A stretch of 64,000 nucleotides of DNA, from assembly GCF_007746075.1 (NCBI RefSeq), contig NZ_CP036339.1, forward strand, positions 3,873,786-3,937,785. Direction: 5' to 3'. The stretch comes from Lacipirellula limnantheis. GTDB taxonomy: Bacteria; Planctomycetota; Planctomycetia; Pirellulales; Lacipirellulaceae. The translations under genes were made by a program, and so were the position numbers. The notes under the pieces were generated by a model that searched no databases, had not been told where the DNA came from, and worked only from the letters and a program-made list of their open reading frames with translations. Below, piece by piece: positions 8,814 through 17,294 of this stretch (positions within the stretch are counted from its first letter, which is position 1; each line of letters starts with the position of its first letter).

Positions 8814-10114
8814 TATGCGCCAGCGATTAGTCGAGCCAAATCCTCAAAGTAGTCTGGGTAGGTTTTGGAGGTGCAGGCCCGATCTCGAATCGTGACTCCT
8901 GGAATGCGCAGCCCGGCCAACGCGAAACTCATCGCCATGCGGTGGTCGTTGTAGGTGTCGATCGCGGCGCCGTGCAGCGGGCCGGGGATCACTTCCAGAC
9001 CGTCGTCGTACTCGTTCGCGTTCGCCCCCAGTTTCCGCAGTTCACACGCGGTGGCGCCAATGCGGTCGGTTTCCTTATGGCGAATGTGGGCAACGTTCCG
9101 CATTCGCGTCGGTCCTTCGGCGAACAGGGCGACCACGGACAGCGTCTGCACGGTGTCGCTGATGCCGTTCATGTCGACGTCGATCCCGTGAAGTTTGCTA
9201 CCCTGGACCGTGATAGAATCTGGCCCGTATTCGACGCTGGCTCCCATTTGGGCGAGGCAGTCGCAGAACTCGACGTCTCCTTGTAAACTTTTTCGGCTTA
9301 GTCCTTCGACGGTGACTCGCCCGCCGGTGATCGCCGCGCCGGCGAAAAAGTAGCTCGCCGCGGATGCGTCGGGCTCGATCGCGTAGTCGAGGCCTCGGTA
9401 GCGTTTGGCATTGGAAACCTCGATGCGCGAGTGGTCGGGCGCGGCGGTCGCCTGGCCGCCGAACGATTCCATCACCTTGATCGTCATGTCGACGTACGGG
9501 ATCGAGACGAGGGTTCCAGAGACGTTCAGCGTGATCGACTGCTGTGCATAGGGGGCCGCCATCAGCAGGCCGCTGAGGAACTGGCTCGAAACGTCGCCGC
9601 GGATCGACGTGACTCCGCCGGGCAATCCAGCCGCGTTCACCACGACGGGCGGGCAGTGGTTGGCTCCTGCGGCTTCAAGCTGAACGCCTAGCTGCCGCAG
9701 CGAATCGACCAAGTCGCCGATAGGCCGCTCGCGCATCCGGGCGATACCGTCAAGCTTGTAGACGCCCTGACCGATCGTCGCCATCGCGGTGAGAAACCGC
9801 ATCGACGTGCCGCTGTTGGCGACGAAGAGCTCGGCGGCCTTCGCGGGAATCTTGCCGCCGCAGCCGTTGACGCGCAGCGTCCGGCCGCGGTCGCTCACTT
9901 CGACTCCGATTCCCAACTGCTTGAGCGCCGCGATCATCACCTGCGTATCTTCGCTCTCGAGCGCCCCGCGCAGCGTCGACGATCCCTCGGCGAGCGCAGC
10001 GCAAATCAATGCGCGGTTGGTGATCGACTTCGACCCAGGAGGGCGAATCGAACCCTTCACCGGCCCGGCGACCGGGGTCATTTCAATCGCATCCGTTTCA
10101 GGCACACGGCTCAT
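8813..10114 (-). CDS. aroA: 3-phosphoshikimate 1-carboxyvinyltransferase (EPSP synthase)
   Basis: Sixth step of the shikimate pathway: transfers enolpyruvate from PEP to shikimate-3-phosphate. 433 residues, the usual length. Family signatures are RPPGSKSITNRAL (about residues 24-36, shikimate-3-phosphate/PEP binding), NSGTSMRFLTA (about 96-106), GDVSSQFLSGLLMAAP, DYAIEPDASAASYF and the C-terminal TYNDHRMAMSFALAG with KTYPDYFED. The double psi fold repeats are complete. Its ATG overlaps the stop of the PQQ-propeller gene upstream (ATGA at 10111-10114), so translation is coupled. ATG at residue 12 is an alternative start. The product feeds chorismate, which MqnA also uses. Confidence 0.97.
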   Translation of the reverse strand: MSRVPETDAIEMTPVAGPVKGSIRPPGSKSITNRALICAALAEGSSTLRGALESEDTQVMIAALKQLGIGVEVSDRGRTLRVNGCGGKIPAKAAELFVANSGTSMRFLTAMATIGQGVYKLDGIARMRERPIGDLVDSLRQLGVQLEAAGANHCPPVVVNAAGLPGGVTSIRGDVSSQFLSGLLMAAPYAQQSITLNVSGTLVSIPYVDMTIKVMESFGGQATAAPDHSRIEVSNAKRYRGLDYAIEPDASAASYFFAGAAITGGRVTVEGLSRKSLQGDVEFCDCLAQMGASVEYGPDSITVQGSKLHGIDVDMNGISDTVQTLSVVALFAEGPTRMRNVAHIRHKETDRIGATACELRKLGANANEYDDGLEVIPGPLHGAAIDTYNDHRMAMSFALAGLRIPGVTIRDRACTSKTYPDYFEDLARLIAGA

Positions 10115-11355
10115 TCAGCAATCTTCCACAAATGACGATGGCTGCGGACGAACATCGCATTGCCCGATACCGCTGGCGACGCGAGGATTCCCTCCACCAT
10201 ATTAATCTCGGCGACGATCACGCCGTTCAAGTCGAGCACCAGCGCGTCTCCCTTGGCATTGAAACAGTAGAGGTGCTCTGGCGCGAGTAAGGGCGTAGCC
10301 CAGACAGTTCCGTTGAGTCGCGTCGTCCAGTCGATTTGGGAACTGGCGAGGTCATAGCAGTTGAGCACTCCGCCGCGATTGATCGCATAGACCTTGCCGT
10401 CGCGCAGCACCGGGCTGGCAGACGTCGGCTTCAGTAGCTTCGCATCCCAGAGAGGCGCGGCGCCGGCTGAGTTTTTGGGGTTCAGATCCACCGCCGTCAG
10501 CCACTTGGTCGGCACATAGAGCCGATCCTCGTAGGGCGTCGACGACGCGATAGCATCGCATTCCACTTGGACGCTCCAAATGGGCTCTCCGCTCGTCGCC
10601 GCGAGCAACTCCACGCCCTTAGGCGATTGCACGACGATCCCGCGCTGCGCGCCATCAGATTCCGAGGAAACGACGAAGGGCGACGTCCAACTTGCTTGAT
10701 TCGCGCGCTCCTGCTCCCATCGCTGTTCCCCGGTCGCGGCGTCGAACGCTGCGACGAAGCCCGCCGTCTCGCCATAGCATTGCACCACCACTGCGCCGTC
10801 GACGACGACCGGCGAACTCGCCATGCCGAAGTCGTTCCCCAATCCCTCGTGAGCCGCGGTAAGGTTCTTCGACCAGAGCAACTGTCCGTCGAGATTGAGC
10901 ACGAACAGATCATTCGACGAGAAGAGGGCGAAGATCCGCTCGCCGTCGGTCGCCGGCGTGTTCGCGGCGACGGCCGTCATTTCGTTGATGACTGTGTTCC
11001 CCTCGGCTGTGAACTCTTTGCGCCACAGCTCCTTGCCGCTCGCGCCGTCGAATGCCAGCACAAACAACTGCCGCTCAGGCTCGCCCGCGGAGCAAGTGAC
11101 GATCACGCGGTCGCCGACGACGATCGGACTCGACACCCCGCGGCCCGGGAGCTCGGCCGTCCAGGCAATGTTTCGTTCGGGGCGGATCGACCAATTGAGC
11201 GGAAGCTTGGCGTCGGTGAGGTTGGTCCCGCCGCCGCGAAACGCGGGCCAGTCGGCGGCCGTCAATTCCGCGCGGGCGCGCCCCGTCGACAGCAGCGCAA
11301 CCGCCAGCGCCAGACCGCCCAGGCGGCGCAGGATTCCCAGCCGTTGGTCCGTCAT
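10111..11355 (-). CDS. Exported PQQ-like beta-propeller protein
   Basis: Eight-bladed quinoprotein-type propeller, 414 residues from ATG 11355. The first 29 residues (basic MTDQRLGILRRLGG, then hydrophobic LALAVALLS, ending ARA) form a cleavable signal peptide. Propeller blades repeat the pattern GxELWRKE / GQLLWSKN / GEQRWEQE / GEPIWSVQ, with AFDAATG and LNCYDLASS turns. Such propellers are usually scaffolds; PQQ-binding catalytic residues are not evident, so an enzyme role should not be assumed. The preceding open frame up to 13293 is antisense to the oxidoreductase gene and was not included. Coupled to aroA by a 4-base overlap, an unexpected pairing of an exported and a cytoplasmic protein. 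Confidence 0.88.
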   Translation of the reverse strand: MTDQRLGILRRLGGLALAVALLSTGRARAELTAADWPAFRGGGTNLTDAKLPLNWSIRPERNIAWTAELPGRGVSSPIVVGDRVIVTCSAGEPERQLFVLAFDGASGKELWRKEFTAEGNTVINEMTAVAANTPATDGERIFALFSSNDLFVLNLDGQLLWSKNLTAAHEGLGNDFGMASSPVVVDGAVVVQCYGETAGFVAAFDAATGEQRWEQERANQASWTSPFVVSSESDGAQRGIVVQSPKGVELLAATSGEPIWSVQVECDAIASSTPYEDRLYVPTKWLTAVDLNPKNSAGAAPLWDAKLLKPTSASPVLRDGKVYAINRGGVLNCYDLASSQIDWTTRLNGTVWATPLLAPEHLYCFNAKGDALVLDLNGVIVAEINMVEGILASPAVSGNAMFVRSHRHLWKIAE

Positions 11356-11559
11356 CTTGTCCAAAAACGGCGCGCTCCCGAGGGGCCTCAGCCTGTCGCA
11401 GACCAGACCCTCAGCGTATGCTGATGTCTGGGACTCACGGCAGAAATTTCGCTGGCCTCTCAACGACCGCCCCCGTGAGCATGACAAACGGTATAGCCTA
11501 TCTGTTAGGCGAAGCTCGGACCAGCGGCCCTGGCCGCACTTGCTCCTCGATAATCCGCG

Positions 11560-13872
11560 ATGAGAAAAGTCAAAACCGGCGGCGGCTGGCCCGCGCTCCT
11601 CTACACCCTGCGCAAGGGACGCGAAGCGGGCGGCATCTGGCAGCTGTGGAAGGCGATGCGGTCGAAGAACGCCTGCAAGACATGTGCGCTTGGCATGGGG
11701 GGGCAGCGCGGCGGCATGGTCAACGAGGCGGGCCATTTTCCTGAGGTCTGCAAGAAGTCGCTCCAGGCCATGGTCGCCGACATGCAGGGGGCCATCACGC
11801 CCGACTTCTGGGCCAAGTACGGCCCCGACGAGCTGCGGGGGCTCTCGCCGCGCGAGCTCGAAACCTGCGGGCGGCTGACGCAGCCGGTTCTCTACACCAC
11901 CGAGCTGAAGCGGTATCAGCCGATCTCGTGGGAAGAGGCCTACAGCCGCATCGTCGGCAAGCTCCGCGAACTGACTCCCGATGAGACCTTCTGGTACTTC
12001 AGCGGCCGCAGCAGCAACGAGGCGGGCTTCCTGCTGCAGATGTTCGCCCGGCTCTACGGGACGAACAACGTCAACAACTGCAGCTACTACTGCCACCAAG
12101 CGAGCGGCGTCGGACTGACCAGCGTCACCGGCAGCGGCACGGCGACCGTGACGCTTGAAGACGTCGAGAAGGCCGACCTCGTCTTCGTCATCGGCGGCAA
12201 CCCGGCAAGCAATCACCCGCGGCTGATGCGGTCGCTGATGTCGGTGCGGCGCGCCGGCGGCGAAGTGGTCGTCATTAACCCGATCCTGGAGACGGGGCTC
12301 GTCAACTTCAGCGTGCCCAGCGACGTGCGGAGCATGCTGTTCGGGACGAAGATCGCCAGCCTCTACATTCAACCGCACATCGGCGGCGACCTGGCGCTGC
12401 TCACGGGCATCTGCAAGCAGATCGTCGAGACCAAAGCGCATGACGTGCCGTTCCTCGAAAACAACTGCAACAACTGGGACGAGCTGCGCGATTGGCTCGC
12501 CACGGTGACTTGGGAGGAAATCATTGCCAAGAGCGGCGTGCCGCGCGCGGAAATCGACGAGATCGCCAAGCGGTACGCCAAGGCGAAGAATGTCGTCTTC
12601 AGTTGGACGATGGGGATCACGCACCACGTTCATGGCGTGGAGAACGTCCAGGCCATCGGCAACCTCGCGCTGCTCCGCGGCATGGTCGGCAAGCCCGGCG
12701 CCGGGCTGATGCCGATCCGCGGGCATTCGAACGTCCAGGGGATCGGCTCGGTCGGGGTGACGCCGAAGCTGAAGGACGTGCTGTTCGATCGGCTCCAATC
12801 GCATTTCGGCGTGACGCTCCCGACCAGCGAGGGGCGCGACACGATGGCCTGCATGGAGGGCGCCGACAACGGCGAGCTGAAATTCGGGCTCTGCCTTGGC
12901 GGGAATCTGTACGGGTCGAACCCCGATTCGACGTTCGCGCAGCAAGCGCTGGAGAAGCTCGACACGCTCGTTTACCTGAGCACGACGCTCAATACGGGAC
13001 ATGCGTTTGGCCTCGCGAAGGAGACGATCATTCTGCCGGTGCTCGCCCGCGACGAGGAGCCGCAGGCGACGACGCAGGAGTCGATGTTTAACTACATACG
13101 CCTCAGCGACGGCGGTCCGGCGCGGCATGCCGGGCCGAAGAGCGAGGTGGAGGTGATCGCCTCGATCGCGGCGGGCGTGGCGGGATTTCACGATCGATCT
13201 GCTGTAGCCCCCGGCTCCGCCGGGGGGTTGAACCCTCACAACGGCGCCGAGTCCAACGGCGCTGCTACCCCCGGGCGGAGCCCGGGGCTGCATTACGGGT
13301 TGGAGGCCGTTAATTGGCGTTCAATGCAGGACACCGGTCGGATTCGCGACGCGATTGCAGCGATCGTGCCGGGTTATGAGCAGATCGCCGAGATCGACAA
13401 GAACAAACAGGAGTTTCAGGTCGGTGGGCGGACGTTCCATCAGGCCAACTTCCCGACGTACAACGGCCGAGCGAACCTGCACACGCATCAGCTGCCCGCG
13501 ATCCAGGGAACTGGCGAGCGCGAACTTCGCTTGATGACAATTCGCAGCGAGGGTCAGTTCAACACGGTCGTCTACGAAGATTACGATCTCTACCGCGGCG
13601 TCGAACGCCGCGACGTGATCCTGCTCCACCCCGACGACATCCGCCGGCTGCACGTCGATGCGAGCATGACGGTCGCCGTCCACGGTCCCGCCGGCACGCT
13701 GCGCAACGTGCGGATCCATCCGTTCGAGGAGATCCGCCCCGGCAACGCGGCGATGTATTACCCCGAAGCGAACGTGCTGGTGAGCCGGCATCTCGATCCG
13801 TCGAGCAAGACGCCGGCGTTTAAGTGCGTGATTGTGCGGTTGGAGGCGGAGGGGTTGGCGCTGGCGCATTGA
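11560..13872 (+). CDS. FdhF/YdeP-family molybdopterin oxidoreductase
   Basis: Molybdenum-cofactor oxidoreductase related to formate dehydrogenase alpha chains, 770 residues. N-terminal Cys 39 and 42 (KNACKTCALGMGG) are the start of the cluster-binding region. Cys 178 followed by His (NNCSYYCHQASGVGL) aligns with the Mo-binding selenocysteine-His of E. coli FdhF, so this is a Cys form. FVIGGNPASNHPRLM and GNLALLRGMVGKPGAGLMPIRG are MGD-binding motifs. C-terminal domain (about 650-770) is the MoCo dinucleotide-binding barrel. No Tat signal, so cytoplasmic. No accessory subunits adjoin. Residues of about 549-577 are encoded by a pair of inverted palindromes that look inserted in frame. YdeP-type proteins have no firmly established substrate. 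Confidence 0.92.
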   Translation: MRKVKTGGGWPALLYTLRKGREAGGIWQLWKAMRSKNACKTCALGMGGQRGGMVNEAGHFPEVCKKSLQAMVADMQGAITPDFWAKYGPDELRGLSPRELETCGRLTQPVLYTTELKRYQPISWEEAYSRIVGKLRELTPDETFWYFSGRSSNEAGFLLQMFARLYGTNNVNNCSYYCHQASGVGLTSVTGSGTATVTLEDVEKADLVFVIGGNPASNHPRLMRSLMSVRRAGGEVVVINPILETGLVNFSVPSDVRSMLFGTKIASLYIQPHIGGDLALLTGICKQIVETKAHDVPFLENNCNNWDELRDWLATVTWEEIIAKSGVPRAEIDEIAKRYAKAKNVVFSWTMGITHHVHGVENVQAIGNLALLRGMVGKPGAGLMPIRGHSNVQGIGSVGVTPKLKDVLFDRLQSHFGVTLPTSEGRDTMACMEGADNGELKFGLCLGGNLYGSNPDSTFAQQALEKLDTLVYLSTTLNTGHAFGLAKETIILPVLARDEEPQATTQESMFNYIRLSDGGPARHAGPKSEVEVIASIAAGVAGFHDRSAVAPGSAGGLNPHNGAESNGAATPGRSPGLHYGLEAVNWRSMQDTGRIRDAIAAIVPGYEQIAEIDKNKQEFQVGGRTFHQANFPTYNGRANLHTHQLPAIQGTGERELRLMTIRSEGQFNTVVYEDYDLYRGVERRDVILLHPDDIRRLHVDASMTVAVHGPAGTLRNVRIHPFEEIRPGNAAMYYPEANVLVSRHLDPSSKTPAFKCVIVRLEAEGLALAH
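13203..13290. repeat. Pair of inverted REP-like palindromes inside a coding region (REPIN-like)
   Basis: Left palindrome 13208-13226 (CCCCCGGC tcc GCCGGGGG) and right palindrome 13269-13287 (CCCCGGGC gga GCCCGGGG). The right one is the reverse-complement version of the same motif AGCCCC-GGC-TCC-GCC-GGGG, so the two face each other across a 42-base spacer. A single copy of the same motif lies at 55755-55773, supporting a dispersed family. The frame of the oxidoreductase is kept open through it. Confidence 0.8.
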
Positions 13873-13922
13873 TGGCGTCTAGCAGGCCCGTACGGCGCAC
13901 GTGCCGCGAAGGGGTCGGGCGT

Positions 13923-15086
13923 TCACGCGGCGCGGCGGCGTTGGGCTTGGGCGCGCTTTCTGGCGGCTTTGGCCTTCTTGTCGGCGGCTCGCGCTTGGCG
14001 GCGCTCTTTCCTCCGGTGACGCTCAAGACGCTCGCTGAGGAGCCGCAGGCGAATGTCAGGATCTTGCGCGTCGGGATGATCGAGCTCTTCGGTGTCGTGC
14101 CAGGTCTCGGGGCATTCGTCGTCGATGGTGCGCTCGACCAGCGCGATGACGAGTTCGAGGTTGCCGTCGACGGGGGATGATGTGTTCGCGACGGTTGTTG
14201 TCGTTTCCGGCGGTTTTGGCGACAGAATGTTGTTGGCGGTTGGTTCGGCGGGGAGCGCTCCGCTGTCCGTCGCGGCTAACGGGTCGCCTGGGGATGGGAT
14301 TTCTGTCGCGTCGCTTATTGTCGCGGCGCTTTTTGTCGCGTTGAATTCTGTCGTTTCCGCCGTTTTCGGCGACAGAATTCCTGCCGCCGGCCGGGGGCCG
14401 AGCGCTTCCTGGCGGCGGCGCTCGGCGAGGCGCTGCTTGAGTTCGGCAACCCGCGCTTGGCGGGCGGCGACTTCGGCCGGGTCGACCGGCGGCGGGAAGA
14501 CGATGTTTCCCTCTTCGTCGTAGTCGTGGAGGACGCCGACTGGTTCGCCCCAGAACTTACTGGACTGGACATCGGCCAGCGGCGTCGCGAACGGCAGCTG
14601 CTTGATCTTCGGTTCGCCCCACTTCCCGCGCATGGGGAAGCAGCAGTCGAACGACTGTTCGATCGCCGCTTGCGTGTGGCGATAGAGGGCTTCGCGGCAC
14701 TCCGCAGGGACGGTCTCCAGCGCCGCCTCCTGGATGTAGCGGAACGCCGTGGCGACGAGCTTCAGGCTCGTCATGTTCACCGGCTTACGCGCGAACTCTT
14801 CGGGCTTGGTCCGCTCCAAGAGCCAGGCGGCGGCCCGCCAGTGCGATCTGGCGGCGTGTTCCATCAGCTTCAAGGGATCGGGCGATTGCTGCAGCGCGAG
14901 CCGCACTTCGTGATCGAAGTCTTGGTCGTAGCGGCGTTCGCGCTGGACGGTGCGCAAGGAAACGTCGAGCGACTCGGCCGCTTGTTCGACGGTATAGCTT
15001 TCTTGATCGATCAGCTCGCAGAGGCGGGCCTTTTTCGCGTCGTCGAGCACGCGGCGGCGGCCGCGGATGTGGTTTTCTAGGATCAT
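13923..15086 (-). CDS. HTH protein with low-complexity middle and basic tail, function unknown
   Basis: 387 residues from ATG 15086, preceded by AGGAAAGGGGG; a longer frame to 15149 lacks a ribosome site. Residues of about 12-55 form a helix-turn-helix (KKARLCELIDQESYTVEQAA / SLDVSLRTVQRERR). Then SHWRAAAWLLERTKPEEFARK, a segment I associate with phage terminase small-subunit-like and related proteins. The middle is Thr/Pro/Ala-rich and carries two copies of ILSPKxxETT coded by a 28-base direct repeat 150 bases apart. The last 40 residues are mostly Lys, Arg and Ala (RRKERRQARAADKKAKAARK), fitting nucleic-acid binding. Two palindromes lie upstream (15122-15143, 15163-15176). Convergent with the oxidoreductase. 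A DNA-binding role is inferred; target unknown. Confidence 0.75.
   Translation of the reverse strand: MILENHIRGRRRVLDDAKKARLCELIDQESYTVEQAAESLDVSLRTVQRERRYDQDFDHEVRLALQQSPDPLKLMEHAARSHWRAAAWLLERTKPEEFARKPVNMTSLKLVATAFRYIQEAALETVPAECREALYRHTQAAIEQSFDCCFPMRGKWGEPKIKQLPFATPLADVQSSKFWGEPVGVLHDYDEEGNIVFPPPVDPAEVAARQARVAELKQRLAERRRQEALGPRPAAGILSPKTAETTEFNATKSAATISDATEIPSPGDPLAATDSGALPAEPTANNILSPKPPETTTTVANTSSPVDGNLELVIALVERTIDDECPETWHDTEELDHPDAQDPDIRLRLLSERLERHRRKERRQARAADKKAKAARKRAQAQRRRAA
14201..14378. repeat. 28-base imperfect direct repeat, copies 150 bases apart
   Basis: Copies at 14201-14228 and 14351-14378 match at 25 of 28 bases (TCGTTTCCG...GCGACAGAAT). They code, on the minus strand, for the duplicated ILSPKxxETT peptide within the linker of the HTH protein. 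The exact 150-base spacing keeps the frame, suggesting an internal duplication of 50 codons that has since diverged. Confidence 0.7.
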
Positions 15087-15121
15087 CTTTTTTCCCCCTT
15101 TCCTATTCGCTCCAGAAGAAG

Positions 15122-15143
15122 ATCTCACGCCAAGGCGCGAGAT
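15122..15143. promoter_or_regulatory. Inverted repeat upstream of HTH gene (possible operator)
   Basis: ATCTC-a-CGCC-aa-GGCG-c-GAGAT: ten-base arms with one mismatch, 36-57 bases before the HTH gene's ATG, where a core promoter or operator would sit. Autoregulation by the HTH protein is an inference from position and symmetry. Confidence 0.4.
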
Positions 15144-15162
15144 TTTCATTCGTCCACCAACA

Positions 15163-15176
15163 TGAACAGGTGTTCA
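15163..15176. promoter_or_regulatory. Palindrome TGAACA-GG-TGTTCA upstream of HTH gene
   Basis: Perfect six-base half sites around a GG centre, 77-90 bases before the HTH gene's start. Symmetry and spacing suit a dimeric helix-turn-helix regulator; no direct evidence of binding. Confidence 0.4.
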
Positions 15177-15353
15177 CGTTAGCGAATCGCGTGGCCCATT
15201 TTCAACACAAAAGTGGGGGGAATCTTTTGGCGAGATTCTGGGGAGAATTTGGGGCGGCGCGGCCACTTTTAGCGCGCGTGGGGCGCGATTTGGCGGGGCG
15301 ACTGGTCGCTGAAGCGGACCAGTCCTGGGGGGAGGGGGAGGAACAGAAGAGTG

Positions 15354-15398
15354 ACAAACAAAAAAAGCCCTCGGGCCAACCTAGGGCGGCCCGAGGGC
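15354..15398 (-). terminator. Intrinsic terminator after the DUF1559 gene
   Basis: On the minus strand a perfect 11-bp stem (GCCCTCGGGCC / GGCCCGAGGGC, arms 15388-15398 and 15367-15377) is followed by a run of seven T (15360-15366). It lies 29 bases after the DUF1559 stop. Confidence 0.92.
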
Positions 15399-15426
15399 AG
15401 AATGCTGAATGTGTTGCAGGGGTACG

Positions 15427-16443
15427 TTAATTCACGGTTACTGACAGGCCGTCTGATCGATGGCCGAGCGCGTTGAACGTGCCAAGGTCAATGTCGTACT
15501 GTAACGTCCCGATGTGGCCGTCGGCATAGACGACGTTGAAGCCGCTCGGGTGGACGGCCCCGAAATTGAAGCCGAAATCCAACCTTTCGCCAGCGGGCAG
15601 GGGAGTGCCACTGACAACGTCGGGGCCGGGCCGGCTGCCGGTGTAGCGGATGATGTCGGGGTCCCAGCCGTCGGTCCAACCGACGTCGTCGCACCAGTCG
15701 CCGAGCTCGTATCGATCGCTGAGGACGCGTTTTTCACCGATGGCGATGGTGTTGGAGAGACCATCGGTGATGTGCTTTGGCTTGCAAGGCTCGGCGGCTA
15801 CCGTTCTCGTAATGACGCCTTGGTAGTCCTTGCCCTTGGTAACGTTGCCGTGTCCAACATTCTGCCAGAACGAATTCTCCTGTTCGGTCTGCGTCATCTT
15901 GGACGGGTCAGCCATTTTGGCCGCGATATCACCGAGGGTGGGATTGGCGGGAGTGGCCGAGGCGTAATCATTGAGCGCGCACCCCTGCGAACAGTCTTCG
16001 GCGCCCGAGGGACCGATCCGCACCATATTCATCCGCCGGCTGGGGCAGAAGTACATTGGAACCGGCGTTTTGCGGACCTGGAGATCGCGTTGCCGGTCGC
16101 CGGCGCCGTAGCCCTTGGAGATGTCGCGTAGAGTCGCGTTTTCGACGTACGGCAAGATCTGCACCATCCAGCCGTAGCCTTTGTCAAACTTCGTCGTGCC
16201 TTCATCGTGCCAGGGATCGGTTCCTCCTTGGGGAAAGGTCCCCAGGGCGCTCACGTGATTCTGGAGCGCCAATCCCATTTGCTTCAGGTTGTTGGTGCAC
16301 TGCGAACGGCGGGCGGCTTCGCGCGCCGCTTGGACGGCTGGCAACAGCAAGGCGACGAGTACGCCGATAATCGCGATGACGACCAACAGTTCGACGAGCG
16401 TGAATGCGCGTCGGCGAGCAGTAGACAATGGCCGTGATGCCAT
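15427..16443 (-). CDS. DUF1559 prepilin-like protein (type II/IV pseudopilin N-terminus)
   Basis: 338 residues from ATG 16443 (MASRPLSTARRR). A short basic leader is followed by AFTLVELLVVIAIIGVLVAL, a class III prepilin signal cleaved before Phe by a prepilin peptidase; cleavage after Ala instead of Gly is slightly unusual. Next comes AREAARRSQCTNNLKQMGLA, diagnostic of the DUF1559 family, and the large C-terminal domain ending with the H-X9-DG motif type (YADGHIGTL). This family is strongly expanded in planctomycetes, where it is thought to be surface- or secretion-related; function is not established. A strong terminator follows. The lipoprotein gene lies 113 bases upstream on the same strand. 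Confidence 0.95.
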   Translation of the reverse strand: MASRPLSTARRRAFTLVELLVVIAIIGVLVALLLPAVQAAREAARRSQCTNNLKQMGLALQNHVSALGTFPQGGTDPWHDEGTTKFDKGYGWMVQILPYVENATLRDISKGYGAGDRQRDLQVRKTPVPMYFCPSRRMNMVRIGPSGAEDCSQGCALNDYASATPANPTLGDIAAKMADPSKMTQTEQENSFWQNVGHGNVTKGKDYQGVITRTVAAEPCKPKHITDGLSNTIAIGEKRVLSDRYELGDWCDDVGWTDGWDPDIIRYTGSRPGPDVVSGTPLPAGERLDFGFNFGAVHPSGFNVVYADGHIGTLQYDIDLGTFNALGHRSDGLSVTVN

Positions 16444-16556
16444 GGATGCACCTCTCAACAAATTGCTAAAGTGGATGGTCGCACGCTGGCTGGGCGGCAG
16501 CGCTGCCGGGCTAGAGAATAAGACGAAACTGGAGATTGAGCGGATCAACGAGCTGA

Positions 16557-17021
16557 CTACGGCTTGGCCGCTGTGAGTGCAGGAAGTTCCGCGGCGTCGA
16601 CTTCTCCGCTGCGGCCTGATTGGAATCCCACCAATAGTTTGCCGTCGTATCCCTCTTTCTCGTGAACAACCACACTACTGTCTGCACCAAGGGTTACCGA
16701 CCCTGTTCCGTATTGAACGACGAACTTCTGCCCATCGCGGGGGGAGACGAGAAAGGCAGCGGCGTCAAATGGCTGGCCCCGTTCCTTCATCTTGGCCTCG
16801 ACGAAAGCGACGAACGCCGCCTCGTCGGGGGGCAGCTTTCGACCGTGAGAGGCGGCATAGAGTTGGTGCCAACTGGCAACGTCCTCGATGCGCGTCCGAT
16901 CGATGGGCGGCGGAGCGGTTTTGCCGCAGCCGAGCAACTGGGACGAGGCAATGAGCGTCAGCAACGCCAAGCGACCAAGCAACACAATCTTGAAAGACGA
17001 ACGCAAACCAAGTGAAGGCAC
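16557..17021 (-). CDS. Small lipoprotein paired with DUF1559 gene
   Basis: 154 residues from a GTG at 17021, chosen because GGAG lies five bases before it and a signal peptide follows at once (FKIVLLGRLALLTLIASS with lipobox QLLGC, Cys about 33). A longer frame to 17279 has no such features. The mature part has a helical stretch (IEDVASWHQLYAASHGRKLP, DEAAFVAFVEAKMKERG) and a beta-rich end (KFVVQYGTGSVTL, VVVHEKEGYDGKLLVGF). Lipoproteins of this form are commonly encoded beside DUF1559 genes in planctomycetes, from memory. The last residues EVDAAELPALTAAKP are Ala/Pro-rich. Function unknown; membrane location is inferred from the lipobox. Confidence 0.75.
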   Translation of the reverse strand: MPSLGLRSSFKIVLLGRLALLTLIASSQLLGCGKTAPPPIDRTRIEDVASWHQLYAASHGRKLPPDEAAFVAFVEAKMKERGQPFDAAAFLVSPRDGQKFVVQYGTGSVTLGADSSVVVHEKEGYDGKLLVGFQSGRSGEVDAAELPALTAAKP

Positions 17022-17294
17022 GCAGACTCCGTGGCAGAACTGCCTTGAGCGCTTGAGACTTATGAGAAGGGGGACGAACAACGATACGGACCGATGCCGC
17101 CGCGGATGCAAATTAAAACATGGACACGTTGTTGTCCAGCCAATTGGCTGCGCTTCTCCAGGTAAAGTCACCCGCTGCCCCTCGGGACTCGTTAGACTTT
17201 CGCACTTGAGCACTAAACGGAGGCGAGTCTCGCCAAACGCGAAACAAGATAGGATGGACTCCTCCTGCGGCGGCCCCACTCGCAGCGGCGGCCA

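Larger units (their letters stand above)
15087..15426. other. Intergenic region with a terminator and two palindromes
   Basis: About 340 bases between the HTH gene (starting at 15086) and the DUF1559 gene (ending at 15427), both on minus. It contains the DUF1559 terminator (15354-15398), a near-perfect inverted repeat at 15122-15143 and a palindrome at 15163-15176. The centre (15180-15350) holds no supported gene. Confidence 0.6.

Noticed and set aside
11356..13293. Long upstream extension of the PQQ-propeller frame on the minus strand
   Set aside because: It is antisense to the molybdopterin oxidoreductase over nearly its whole length, and a signal peptide with its own ATG at 11355 gives a better start.
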